From: Deltaproteobacteria bacterium
GTDB taxonomy: Bacteria > Desulfobacterota > Syntrophia > Syntrophales > UBA2210
Assembly: GCA_019314085.1 (NCBI GenBank)
Contig: JAFCZZ010000004.1
Coordinates: 1 to 44,720 of the forward strand
Direction of reading: 5' to 3'
DNA: 44,720 bases
Positions 16,508 to 23,730 of the stretch are shown one piece after another. Below the pieces are notes generated by a model that worked only from the letters and a program-made list of their open reading frames with translations, searched no databases and was not told the origin of the DNA. The stretch's first letter is position 1. Each line of letters starts with the position of its first letter. The position numbers were made by a program, and so were the translations under genes.

Positions 16508-16998
16508 GGTGTCTTGGCCTTGATTTCAAAATCTATGGAGCCCTTAAGCTGGCCGGTATCTATGAGGGGCTTAGAGGAGCCTTTACGGGCTATCGTCTCG
16601 GGGTGGTTTGGTGTGAAGACCCCGCCCTTGTTGATGCGTTGCACAAGAGAGCCTTTGACATAGACCCCGGTTAGCCTTAGAGCCTGGTCAACACTCATTT
16701 GGGCTACGAGTACTTCGCCCGCGCCTTTCTTGAGCACTTTAATTATCTTGCCTTTGGCTTCGTCAACGCCCACACGGATAAAAGAGCGCTCAGGCACACC
16801 TATGCCGTATTCATTAAGATAGCCAATCTCAGCATTAGTCAAAGCCCTTTCGCCTGTCTCGGTCGTGTCAAAGAGCCGGGGGGCGTCTTTTTGGAGTATG
16901 CCTACGGCCACTACTTTGCGCTTAAATTTGGACATTTCACGGGTAATCTTTTTCAGGCCCCTGTCTTTGTCCTTAATTTTTAGAGTGGTTTTGGCCAT
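16504..16998 (-). CDS. Neck protein, HK97 gp10/gpG-like
   Basis: A 164-residue protein. I chose ATG 16998 (MAKTTLKIKDKD), one base after the stop of the upstream gene; the longer frame runs back through that gene. Central EYGIGVPERSFIRVG and C-terminal TIARKGSSKPLIDTGQLKGS are the hallmark pattern of HK97 gp10-like or phage virion morphogenesis proteins that join head and tail. Confidence 0.8.
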   Translation of the reverse strand: MAKTTLKIKDKDRGLKKITREMSKFKRKVVAVGILQKDAPRLFDTTETGERALTNAEIGYLNEYGIGVPERSFIRVGVDEAKGKIIKVLKKGAGEVLVAQMSVDQALRLTGVYVKGSLVQRINKGGVFTPNHPETIARKGSSKPLIDTGQLKGSIDFEIKAKTP

Positions 16999-16999
16999 C

Positions 17000-17290
17000 T
17001 TAGATAGTCCGCACCCCGAGACCCAGAGAGCTTTGGATAGTCTTAAGCTGCGCTGAATACGTTGTAGCGTCGGAGCCACATTTATCCATATCAAGCCGGG
17101 CCATTTCTCCCAAAGGATTAATAGCCAGAAGGTGGGCGGCCTGAAACCGAACGGCCATATCATACTTGACGCCATAGGCACTAGAGCTAATCATAAGCCG
17201 GGCGTCTGTGAGGCTAGCCTCTATTAGCGTGGACCCGGCAGCTTCAAACTCCGGGAAACGCTCCAAAAAGCTAGCCGCCGTGACTGCCAT
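17000..17290 (-). CDS. Head-tail connector, DUF4054-like
   Basis: A 96-residue helical protein. SFLERFPEFEAAGSTLIEAS and YDMAVRFQAAHLLAINPLGE match DUF4054-type head completion adaptors (gp6-like fold) that bind below the portal ring. It overlaps the gene upstream by one base. Confidence 0.8.
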   Translation of the reverse strand: MAVTAASFLERFPEFEAAGSTLIEASLTDARLMISSSAYGVKYDMAVRFQAAHLLAINPLGEMARLDMDKCGSDATTYSAQLKTIQSSLGLGVRTI

Positions 17291-17664
17291 TATTCGAGAC
17301 CTTCAACCCGGACTTCAATCGCGTTTTGCATTTTCGGGCGGGTTTCAGCTTCGTGCCAATCCAGCAGAAACTCCCGATTATCGGTTTTTTCCAAAATCAC
17401 CGTGGCTTTCTTGATGGTCAACGCGCAAAGCTCCTCAATAGTGAGGGCGGGGGCTTCGACATCTACGGGCTTTGCGGGGGCCTTTGCGGGGGCTACTGCC
17501 ACCACAGAGACGAAACCAAGCTTTTGCCAGCTCTTAAATGTAGGGTCTTCTTTGACGATTTCGAAGCTTTCGACGGGGATTTCGTTTCTGCCTGGCATAA
17601 GGCTTTCACCCGTGCAGAGGCCAAGAATGGATGCTTTTTTACTGTTGATTGTGACGGTTTTCAT
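17290..17664 (-). CDS. Hypothetical head-region protein
   Basis: A 124-residue protein. The N-terminus reads as a small beta barrel (TVTINSKKASILGLCTGES, then MPGRNEIPVESFE), the middle is a Pro/Ala/Val linker (APAKAPAKPVDVEAPA), and the C-terminus is a short helix region. Similar small proteins occur between capsid and connector genes, but no specific function can be given. Confidence 0.7.
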   Translation of the reverse strand: MKTVTINSKKASILGLCTGESLMPGRNEIPVESFEIVKEDPTFKSWQKLGFVSVVAVAPAKAPAKPVDVEAPALTIEELCALTIKKATVILEKTDNREFLLDWHEAETRPKMQNAIEVRVEGLE

Positions 17665-17690
17665 TGTGGAGTTTCCGGGGCTAGGGTGGT

Positions 17691-17722
17691 AAAAACCCCA
17701 CGGCCACCCTTTAACCGTGGGG
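17691..17722 (-). terminator. Intrinsic terminator after the major capsid gene
   Basis: On the minus strand an 8-bp perfect stem CCCCACGG/CCGTGGGG (17722-17715 with 17703-17696) with an 11-base loop is followed at once by five T residues (17695-17691). It lies 30 bases past the capsid stop. It may lower transcription of the connector and tail genes relative to the capsid gene. Confidence 0.75.
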
Positions 17723-17751
17723 TCTCACTACTACGGGCTAGGCCTTTCGGC

Positions 17752-18711
17752 TTAGATACCGTCCTGATAGATAACGCCCAAAGGTCGGTAGACCACCGTA
17801 CCACCACAACGGGCATGGCAGGGGGTGACAAACGCAAGGCTCTTGGCTTGTGCAGGGAGCTGCTCAAAATCCTGCGGAATAATCAATTCCAGAATTTCGG
17901 GGCTCTTCTCATAGGCTACGGCCCGGGGGCCTGTGCCTGCGGCGTCGGCTGTGGCCAACTTGTACCAAGACTCAACCGCTGTAACGCTATCGGAGTTTGC
18001 CAAAAAGCTCTTGAGGATGGTTAAAGAGTTGTCCCCTGTAACCTGAGTTTGGGCGATGTGAGCCCGCTGCTTAGTAGGCAAGAGCAGAGTTGAGGGCATA
18101 TGCACGCCCTTGGTCGTCTCAACCATACTAGAGGCCATATTGTGCATATCCTCTAAAATCAGCATACCAATCTTGTTTGCAGTAGCCCCGGAACGAATCC
18201 AAGTCGTAGCCGTTCCATCGTTTTTAGCCGTCAAAATAGTGACGTTGGGGTGGGTCAAGAGGCCCGGAAGCTTGGTAGCTTTGTCCCCCACGGCGGCGAT
18301 ATCATCAATTTTACGCTCCACAAATTTGCGGGCCGCCCGGGCTTTCTTGCCGGGCAAATCCACACCACTCATAGCGGAGCGCCGGAGGTCTTGCAGCGAA
18401 AGCGAATAGCTGACGCCAATACCCTCAATAGTACCTGTGATTTTTTCGCCCTTCACTTCAACATTGGGCAAATCGTCGGCATAATTGGCGATAAGCTTCG
18501 CCATACCTACATCTGAGTACTCCATATAGGCGTGGGATTCGGCCCCTGTGTCGATGCTGGTATCTGTGGGGATAAGCATACGGGCCTTGAGAGTGGGAAA
18601 CAAAAGGTCATAGGTCTTTGACCGGAGGGCCTCAAGCTTATCGCCTAAAATCGACGTATAAGCCGCATCCAGCCGAAGACCGATAGTTGCGAGCATTGCC
18701 ATCAAATTCAT
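17752..18711 (-). CDS. Major capsid protein, DUF2184-like
   Basis: A 319-residue protein with HK97-fold features of the DUF2184 group. The N-terminal arm is followed by ARMLIPTDTSIDTGAESHAY, DLPNVEVKGEKITGTIEGIG and ARAARKFVERKIDDIAAVGD. The C-terminus has RCGGTVVYRPLGVIYQDGI, typical of the last strand. An ACAGGAT ribosome site precedes the ATG, and the same leader (TAAAACAGGAT) occurs before the cement-like gene. A terminator follows. Confidence 0.9.
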   Translation of the reverse strand: MNLMAMLATIGLRLDAAYTSILGDKLEALRSKTYDLLFPTLKARMLIPTDTSIDTGAESHAYMEYSDVGMAKLIANYADDLPNVEVKGEKITGTIEGIGVSYSLSLQDLRRSAMSGVDLPGKKARAARKFVERKIDDIAAVGDKATKLPGLLTHPNVTILTAKNDGTATTWIRSGATANKIGMLILEDMHNMASSMVETTKGVHMPSTLLLPTKQRAHIAQTQVTGDNSLTILKSFLANSDSVTAVESWYKLATADAAGTGPRAVAYEKSPEILELIIPQDFEQLPAQAKSLAFVTPCHARCGGTVVYRPLGVIYQDGI

Positions 18712-18755
18712 AATATTTTCTATCCTGTTTTAAGGTTTTTGGTTAGCCTTCGGGC

Positions 18756-19571
18756 TTATCCAACAAAGTCCATTTCGACTTCTGCGATATTTTCGGCGGC
18801 AATCTTACGGCCTGTGAATTTACAGCCTGGGATTGCAACAGCGTCGGAAGTGTCGGCGTCGGTGCGAATGGCTCCCAGCTCCTCAGTACCTGCGGCCACA
18901 AAACGAGCGAAAACCGAAGCGAAAGCAGCAACACTTCCAACTTGGCCGGATTCAACTTCCACCCACATACGACCCTTACGGGCCACGGGCACCATGTTGC
19001 CGGAGTTATAGCCCGCATAAGGGGCAGTTTCCCGGGTCTGGCGGCTCATATCAGCCCGAACAAAGCCTGCGGGGGCGCCTGTGACTTCGCCTGTAGCGAT
19101 AGGCAGACGCACACCCACTTGACCTGCGGCATCAATATCAACGCCGGTATCATTCACAACGAACTTGCCGAAACCGAGGGCTTCTTCTTGCGCCACCAGG
19201 GCTGTCAGAGTCAGCACGCCATTCGCCGGATTTGTGATACTGATAGTGAAGCCGTTGTCGTGGTCGGTGGATTCGATAGTAAGAGTATCGGTCAAATCGT
19301 CAACAACTTCGACGGTTGCGGAGCCTGCATCAATGAGGGCCTTAAGGCCCGCGCTGATTTCGGCTTTTGTGGCGCTGCCATCTGAGGTGTAGGGGTACGC
19401 CGTGCCATCAATCGTGATTGTGAAGATTTCAGAGTTATACTCCGTGGTAACCACGACTTGCTCTTTTTGGCGCGTAGCAGAGACCCGAGAGATACACTCA
19501 AGGCCTGCATTATCGGAGGCCATGCCAGAGACTGCGATGGGTGCGTTTTCATTTACTGATAATTGGGGCAT
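18756..19571 (-). CDS. Structural cement / head decoration protein
   Basis: A 271-residue protein. I chose ATG 19571 (MPQLSVNENAPIAVSGMASD), which follows a TAAAACAGGAT ribosome leader. The N- and C-terminal parts (RQTRETAPYAGYNSGNMVPV, then VARKGRMWVEVESGQ) match phage cement proteins that sit upstream of DUF2184 capsids. Residues about 42-117 look like an inserted domain (FTITIDGTAYPYTSDGSATK) also seen in the tail sheath. Confidence 0.75.
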   Translation of the reverse strand: MPQLSVNENAPIAVSGMASDNAGLECISRVSATRQKEQVVVTTEYNSEIFTITIDGTAYPYTSDGSATKAEISAGLKALIDAGSATVEVVDDLTDTLTIESTDHDNGFTISITNPANGVLTLTALVAQEEALGFGKFVVNDTGVDIDAAGQVGVRLPIATGEVTGAPAGFVRADMSRQTRETAPYAGYNSGNMVPVARKGRMWVEVESGQVGSVAAFASVFARFVAAGTEELGAIRTDADTSDAVAIPGCKFTGRKIAAENIAEVEMDFVG

Positions 19572-19612
19572 TTTCTTAAAATCCTGTTTTAGAGTTTGAG
19601 GGAGTGGCGGCC

Positions 19613-20149
19613 TTACGCTGCGGGTTTGGTCTCCCACGCTTCAGCGTTGCGCTTAATCATCTTGGCCCGGGCATCCTCACTATCGAGGCGAGTGCCACCG
19701 GCTGCGGCTGCGGCTGCCTGAGAAGCTGCAAGGGAGGCGTCGGTTTTCTGGGTAGCCCCATCACAGATGGCGTCAAAGCGGCCTTGAATGTAGCCCTCCG
19801 ACTTGTCCGCAAGGTCCGCATCTTTCGAATCGTTGCGGATAACCTGAGACATAATTTCAAGGCTGGCCCCCTCGATTTTGGTGTCTTTGGGTAGTGCGGC
19901 CTTGGCAGACTCAACCAGCTTGATACGAGCTGCAACCTTCGAATCGATGCGGGTTTCGTCAGTGGCTTCGGCCAAATCTTTCTTGGCTTTCTCAAGCTGA
20001 GGCGTCATAGCATCAACACGACCTTTCAGGGTGTCCCGCTCCGCTTCAATCACGGAAAGGGCCGAATCCGCCCGGACCTTGTTTTGCTCAATAGCTTCGG
20101 CCACGTTGGCCTCAACGTCGAATGTAATGCCATCAATTTTGATTTTCAT
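19613..20149 (-). CDS. Nested scaffold protein from an internal start (proposed)
   Basis: An in-frame ATG at 20149 (MKIKIDGITFDVEANVAEAI) is preceded on the minus strand by AAGGTGAAAAG, a good ribosome site 5-6 bases away, exactly where the protease part ends and the coiled-coil part begins. It would give a 178-residue scaffold, as lambda Nu3 arises from within gene C. Not proven; it depends on the internal start being used. Confidence 0.5.
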   Translation of the reverse strand: MKIKIDGITFDVEANVAEAIEQNKVRADSALSVIEAERDTLKGRVDAMTPQLEKAKKDLAEATDETRIDSKVAARIKLVESAKAALPKDTKIEGASLEIMSQVIRNDSKDADLADKSEGYIQGRFDAICDGATQKTDASLAASQAAAAAAGGTRLDSEDARAKMIKRNAEAWETKPAA

Positions 20150-20746
20150 CTTTTCACCTTGGCCTTTATCGGCCCGTATTTCGGGTATGACTTCGGACCC
20201 GTTAGAATCTAGTCTAAGTGCGACTTCAGAGCCCGCCCTATTCCAATCCTTGGGGCCTAGTGCAACGTGATTATAAATTATGTCGGTCTGGATTTGGTCA
20301 TAAGGGCCAAAAGTCTCATGTACACCGGGGGTGGCATCTACCCGGCAAGTATAGCCGGGGGAAATCTCGACCAAACTTCCGGCGTCGATTTGGGCTATGG
20401 TGTTGGGGTCTGTTACAGTCACAAAGCCATCCAGCCGGGTTTTGTTGCCCCCGCTTTCGTCTGCGATGAAGCCCACGCCGAACTCTTTAGCATTCGAAGG
20501 GCCCACAAGCACCTTGCGGCCCATCACCGATGGATGGTCTACAGTTAAGAGAGCCCCCCGTAGTGTAGCTATAGAGTCGGTTTTAAAAAGCTCTTTTTTG
20601 GTGCGTAGCTCTCGAATAACGCCACCTTCTGGCGTGGTGTACTTCAAAATGCCCTCAGCCCCAAAAGTCGCAGGGACACGCAAAAAACCCGCGCTGGTCT
20701 TTGTGGCTTTACCCATTCGAGAAAAATCAAACCTGGTAACTCGCAT
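19613..20746 (-). CDS. Head maturation protease / scaffold, DUF2213-like
   Basis: A 377-residue protein. Residues about 18-190 (SAGFLRVPATFGAEGILKYT, LLTVDHPSVMG, VEISPGYTCRVD, NHVALGPKDWNRAG) match DUF2213, regarded as a prohead protease. From about residue 200 it is a charged, coiled-coil rich region ending in an Ala-rich tail, as in a scaffold. An internal in-frame start at 20149 could give the scaffold alone. It lies directly upstream of the cement and capsid genes. Confidence 0.85.
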   Translation of the reverse strand: MRVTRFDFSRMGKATKTSAGFLRVPATFGAEGILKYTTPEGGVIRELRTKKELFKTDSIATLRGALLTVDHPSVMGRKVLVGPSNAKEFGVGFIADESGGNKTRLDGFVTVTDPNTIAQIDAGSLVEISPGYTCRVDATPGVHETFGPYDQIQTDIIYNHVALGPKDWNRAGSEVALRLDSNGSEVIPEIRADKGQGEKMKIKIDGITFDVEANVAEAIEQNKVRADSALSVIEAERDTLKGRVDAMTPQLEKAKKDLAEATDETRIDSKVAARIKLVESAKAALPKDTKIEGASLEIMSQVIRNDSKDADLADKSEGYIQGRFDAICDGATQKTDASLAASQAAAAAAGGTRLDSEDARAKMIKRNAEAWETKPAA

Positions 20747-20784
20747 ATCAAGACCCTAGCAAAGATTTTGTGTAAAGCAAGCCT

Positions 20785-20850
20785 AAAAGTACTTTTTATT
20801 TTAGAAAGGTCTCTTTTCCCTTGCTTATAAATATACGTTGTGTTTATACT
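20785..20850 (+). promoter_or_regulatory. Bipartite promoter unit A (divergent variant)
   Basis: The palindrome AAAAGTACTTTT (20785-20796) is followed after 24 bases by TTGCTT (20821-20826), the shared core TATAAATATAC, and TATACT (20845-20850), with an 18-base spacer. It differs from the other five units, which have TTGTGT and a 16-base spacer. No gene of note starts between it and unit B; there is only a 5-codon frame at about 20889 (MHILK) after AAGGGG. Confidence 0.6.
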
Positions 20851-20872
20851 TGGGTTTATAAGCAAACTTCAA
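20843..20872 (-). promoter_or_regulatory. Candidate minus-strand promoter for the head genes
   Basis: On the minus strand TTGAAG (20872-20867) and TATAAA (20848-20843) are 18 bases apart and point to the DUF2213 start at 20746. It overlaps the plus-strand promoter unit at 20785-20850, so the two could exclude each other. Based on pattern only. Confidence 0.35.
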
Positions 20873-20959
20873 CCTAAGGGGCCTGCTATGCATATTCTTA
20901 AATAATTACACGCTGTAAACCTCGCCTGATACCCACCCCCTAAAAATCAGCTTAAGCCT

Positions 20960-21023
20960 AAAAGTACTTTTATTTTAAAAAGGGGGTTTTAGGGGTTGTG
21001 TATAAATATACAAGGTGTATATT
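20960..21023 (+). promoter_or_regulatory. Bipartite promoter unit B
   Basis: The palindrome AAAAGTACTTTT (20960-20971), 24 bases, then TTGTGT (20996-21001), the inverted repeat GTATA-AA-TATAC, and TATATT (21018-21023), 16-base spacer. It points to the gene at 21066. The whole stretch 20747-21065 is non-coding apart from the regulatory units A and B and the opposing candidate promoter. Confidence 0.75.
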
Positions 21024-21065
21024 AAGAACATAGACAAAGCGGCAACGCACAACAAAGGAAAGACG

Positions 21066-21341
21066 ATGACAACGACAATCAAAATCAGCAAATCAGAACT
21101 ACAGGCAGCGATGAACAGCGCGAGCAAATGCGGATTCATGCAGGCAGAGGGGCATGCGATCTCGTTATCCCATGTGGGGAATATTGCGACTACCGAGCAG
21201 GGCGCAACGGATATGAGTCAATACGCCGTCGAGCTGATGAATCTCGAAAATCGCGCAGAGCCTGAACTATCGGCGATGGATTTTGGGGTTATTTCAGAAA
21301 ATGCAGAGGATTGCGGCTTTGATATTGAGTGGGTAGCGTAA
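21066..21341 (+). CDS. Isolated plus-strand hypothetical protein (moron-like)
   Basis: A 91-residue acidic protein (MTTTIKISKSELQAAMNSAS at the start, AEDCGFDIEWVA at the end) of unknown function. It is the only plus-strand gene within the minus-strand virion block and has its own promoter unit (20960-21023), an AAAGGAAAG ribosome site and a hairpin after its stop. Its codons seem less biased to GCC/CCC than those of its neighbours. I chose ATG 21066 since the longer frame starts within the promoter. It behaves like a moron, a separately expressed accessory gene. Confidence 0.75.
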   Translation: MTTTIKISKSELQAAMNSASKCGFMQAEGHAISLSHVGNIATTEQGATDMSQYAVELMNLENRAEPELSAMDFGVISENAEDCGFDIEWVA

Positions 21342-21355
21342 ATAGCTCAGCCCGA

Positions 21356-21377
21356 GGGCCCGGCTTCGGTCGGGCCC
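21356..21377. terminator. UUCG-type hairpin between convergent genes
   Basis: GGGCCCGGC, loop TTCG, GTCGGGCCC: a 9-bp stem with one G-U pair on the plus strand, closed by a stable cUUCGg loop. It stands between the ends of the plus-strand gene (21341) and the head morphogenesis gene (21377). Only a short TAATT follows, so termination may be partial; the stem could also protect mRNA ends. Confidence 0.6.
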
Positions 21378-22369
21378 TAATTCAGCACGCTGCTAGCAGC
21401 CTCTAGCCATCCTGCGGGCATCACGGGGATGGCATTACACCGACATTGATAATCCCCACCAGGGTGGGCATATCTTACGCCTCCCTTTCCAAACGCTACC
21501 GCCGGGGGGTCGCTCCACTTTTGCGTAGTGCCATCTAGCTCTTGATGCGTGGGTCTAACACGCTCGTCTTTGGATGAATCCCAGATATACTCATCAATCC
21601 CCGCATTTACTTGCCTCAGCTCTGTTAGCTCACCTTGCAGCTTGCCAACTTGGTCCCGTGCTATCAGAGCCGCGCGGCTCTTAGACAGGCCAAAGCTTGC
21701 CCGCAAATTCTTAGCTATGGTCTCGTTTCTGAGGCCACCCCGCAGGCCCTCTAAAATCTGAGCCTCTGCCCTGTCGAGGGCTTGGGCCCGTACTGACTTT
21801 ATGAGAGAGGCATTTTGACGTACAAACGCATCTGAGACGGGCCCTAAATAGGCCTCTTGGGATAGCAGAGGCAGCCCGGCAACGCCTACGCCTTCGGATA
21901 CGCCTGCAAGGCTAGAGCCCTGCACACCTAGCATAGAAGCAAATTGGGCGGAGGTCTGCTTTTTATGGGACGTATTGACACCCTCCCACACCGAAGCCGC
22001 AAGAGTTTCGGCTGTTACAGTGGGGCCGGGGGGTGTTAGCGTGGCACGGGTCGTCGTGGTACTAACAGCCGTGGGGCCTGAGCCTGCCCACTCCGCCGTT
22101 GTACCCTCAAGGTCCTCGAAAGTGGCGTGCAGGAAGTCCAAAGAGCTATCCCGCCTTATCCCACGCTCATCCTGGTAGGCCTCTATGAGAGCAGCCCCGC
22201 CGGTTTTCCACTCAGATAAAACCTGAGCTTGCACCGTGGCTAACATACGCATAAGGGCCCGATGGTATTTGAGCCTTTCAGCGTTGGGCCATAAAATGGC
22301 CTTCGTGGCTTGCCGGGGCTTGCGTCTTGCCCCGGTAAAAGCCCGGCGTATTTGGGCCTCTGAGGGCAT
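21377..22369 (-). CDS. Minor head protein, Mu gpF / SPP1 gp7-like
   Basis: A 330-residue protein. The C-terminal 140 residues contain ARLIARDQ-like and TELRQVNAGIDEYIWDSSKD, then ERVRPTHQELDG and GGDYQCRCNAIPVM, the conserved end of phage head morphogenesis domain proteins (Phage_Mu_F). They bind the portal and enter the head. It follows the portal gene, sharing one base. Confidence 0.88.
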   Translation of the reverse strand: MPSEAQIRRAFTGARRKPRQATKAILWPNAERLKYHRALMRMLATVQAQVLSEWKTGGAALIEAYQDERGIRRDSSLDFLHATFEDLEGTTAEWAGSGPTAVSTTTTRATLTPPGPTVTAETLAASVWEGVNTSHKKQTSAQFASMLGVQGSSLAGVSEGVGVAGLPLLSQEAYLGPVSDAFVRQNASLIKSVRAQALDRAEAQILEGLRGGLRNETIAKNLRASFGLSKSRAALIARDQVGKLQGELTELRQVNAGIDEYIWDSSKDERVRPTHQELDGTTQKWSDPPAVAFGKGGVRYAHPGGDYQCRCNAIPVMPAGWLEAASSVLN

Positions 22370-23730
22370 TAGGTAGCGTCGGGCTCAGGTTCGGGGTCAT
22401 CTGTGAGCTTACTCGCGGCGGCGTCTGCGGCCAAGATTTCGGCCCGGGCCTCAACGTCAATCGAGGTATGCGCCGAAAATTCCCCATTACCATAGCGGCT
22501 TAGTGCTACTTCCTCTGGCAAAAGTACCTGTGCAGTTATATAGGCCACGTCCTTATCTGCTGTGAGTTTTTCGATTTCGGCTTGTTCTTTTTCGCTGGTG
22601 TTACGTATTTTGGGCCAGACTACCGAAAAATCTTCGAGGTCTACCCGGGTGTCTTTGGCAATGCTCACCAGATATGCCATACGTTGCACTATGGGGGTGA
22701 AAACGTCATCTTGGTAGGTTTGGGCCTCGCCATCCCACAAATCCAAATCGCTGGCACCTGTGGCGTTCATGCCCGCAGGGCTTTGGCCCATGAGCTTGGT
22801 AACGGGCATACGAGCTGCGGCGGCTAGCCTAAGCATGAATTTATCCAGCACCCCTGGAACGCCTGAGAAGTTATAAGCCTTCCGCTCAAAATCCTCGTTT
22901 TCGGCGTCTACCATGATGGCCCGGCTCACACTCCGGGTTGAATCCATAATCTCCATACGGGTTTGGAGTAAAGTCGAATCCCCAGAGGCCAGTATTTCAG
23001 CCAAATCCTGAATCTTAAAAACACCCTGCGCGGCGTCCGTCATCAGGTGGGCTGTGGCTTGCCACCCGCTTGCAAACTGCACTAAAACATCATGCACCTT
23101 GTGCAATACGCTATCATCCCACCCGCCATTAGCTTTCTTCTGCACCTTCGTGGTACGGGCGCCACCTAGGACCAGCACGCGGGAGCTGTGGATTTTTAAG
23201 CCTATACCCTCTAGGGCTTGTATCTCGTAGGTCTGGACCTTACCAAAGCCCTCTAGGGCCGGGTCTGTTTGGTAGGTGTAGGGCCGGATTTCTTGCTTTG
23301 TGAGCACCGTAAGGAATTTAATGCTTCTGATTTGGGCTTCGTTCACAGGCTCTGAAACGTCCTGCCCGTCATCTATGCCGATATAGAGCACAGCGCCCCC
23401 CAAAACACGGCCCCAAATCGCGGCCTCAAGAGCAGCCCCCTTTAGCCCCAGAGCCTTTAAGGCCTTTTCAATCTTCTGTGCGGCTTCGGTATCTTCAGAG
23501 TCATCTGGCTGGATTTCGGCCCATTTGCGGCTTGCGGATTCGGGCAAGGCTTCACAGATACGGGCGGCTATATCATCCCCCATGTACATGTATTCGAGGG
23601 CCTGTGGTGTGAGTCGGGCCGTATTCTGGAATTGTGTCTGCATAAGCTTATCACGGGCATATGAGCCCAAGCCCGTGGCAAAATTTACAAATGAATCAAA
23701 CCTTGCACCAACGATTTCTTTTAATCTCAT
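22369..23730 (-). CDS. Portal protein, DUF1073-like
   Basis: A 453-residue protein. The motifs ALEYMYMGDDIAARICEALP, GAVLYIGIDDGQDVSEPVNE, RVLVLGGARTT and PVTKLMGQSPAGMNATGASD, then LDLWDGEAQTYQDDV are the pattern of DUF1073 portal proteins, which form the 12-subunit DNA entry ring. Length and position after the large terminase fit. Confidence 0.9.
   Translation of the reverse strand: MRLKEIVGARFDSFVNFATGLGSYARDKLMQTQFQNTARLTPQALEYMYMGDDIAARICEALPESASRKWAEIQPDDSEDTEAAQKIEKALKALGLKGAALEAAIWGRVLGGAVLYIGIDDGQDVSEPVNEAQIRSIKFLTVLTKQEIRPYTYQTDPALEGFGKVQTYEIQALEGIGLKIHSSRVLVLGGARTTKVQKKANGGWDDSVLHKVHDVLVQFASGWQATAHLMTDAAQGVFKIQDLAEILASGDSTLLQTRMEIMDSTRSVSRAIMVDAENEDFERKAYNFSGVPGVLDKFMLRLAAAARMPVTKLMGQSPAGMNATGASDLDLWDGEAQTYQDDVFTPIVQRMAYLVSIAKDTRVDLEDFSVVWPKIRNTSEKEQAEIEKLTADKDVAYITAQVLLPEEVALSRYGNGEFSAHTSIDVEARAEILAADAAASKLTDDPEPEPDAT

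Noticed and set aside
20889..20906. A five-codon frame (MHILK) after AAGGGG between promoter units A and B
   Set aside because: Too short to support as a gene; it could be a leader peptide or the remnant of a lost gene.
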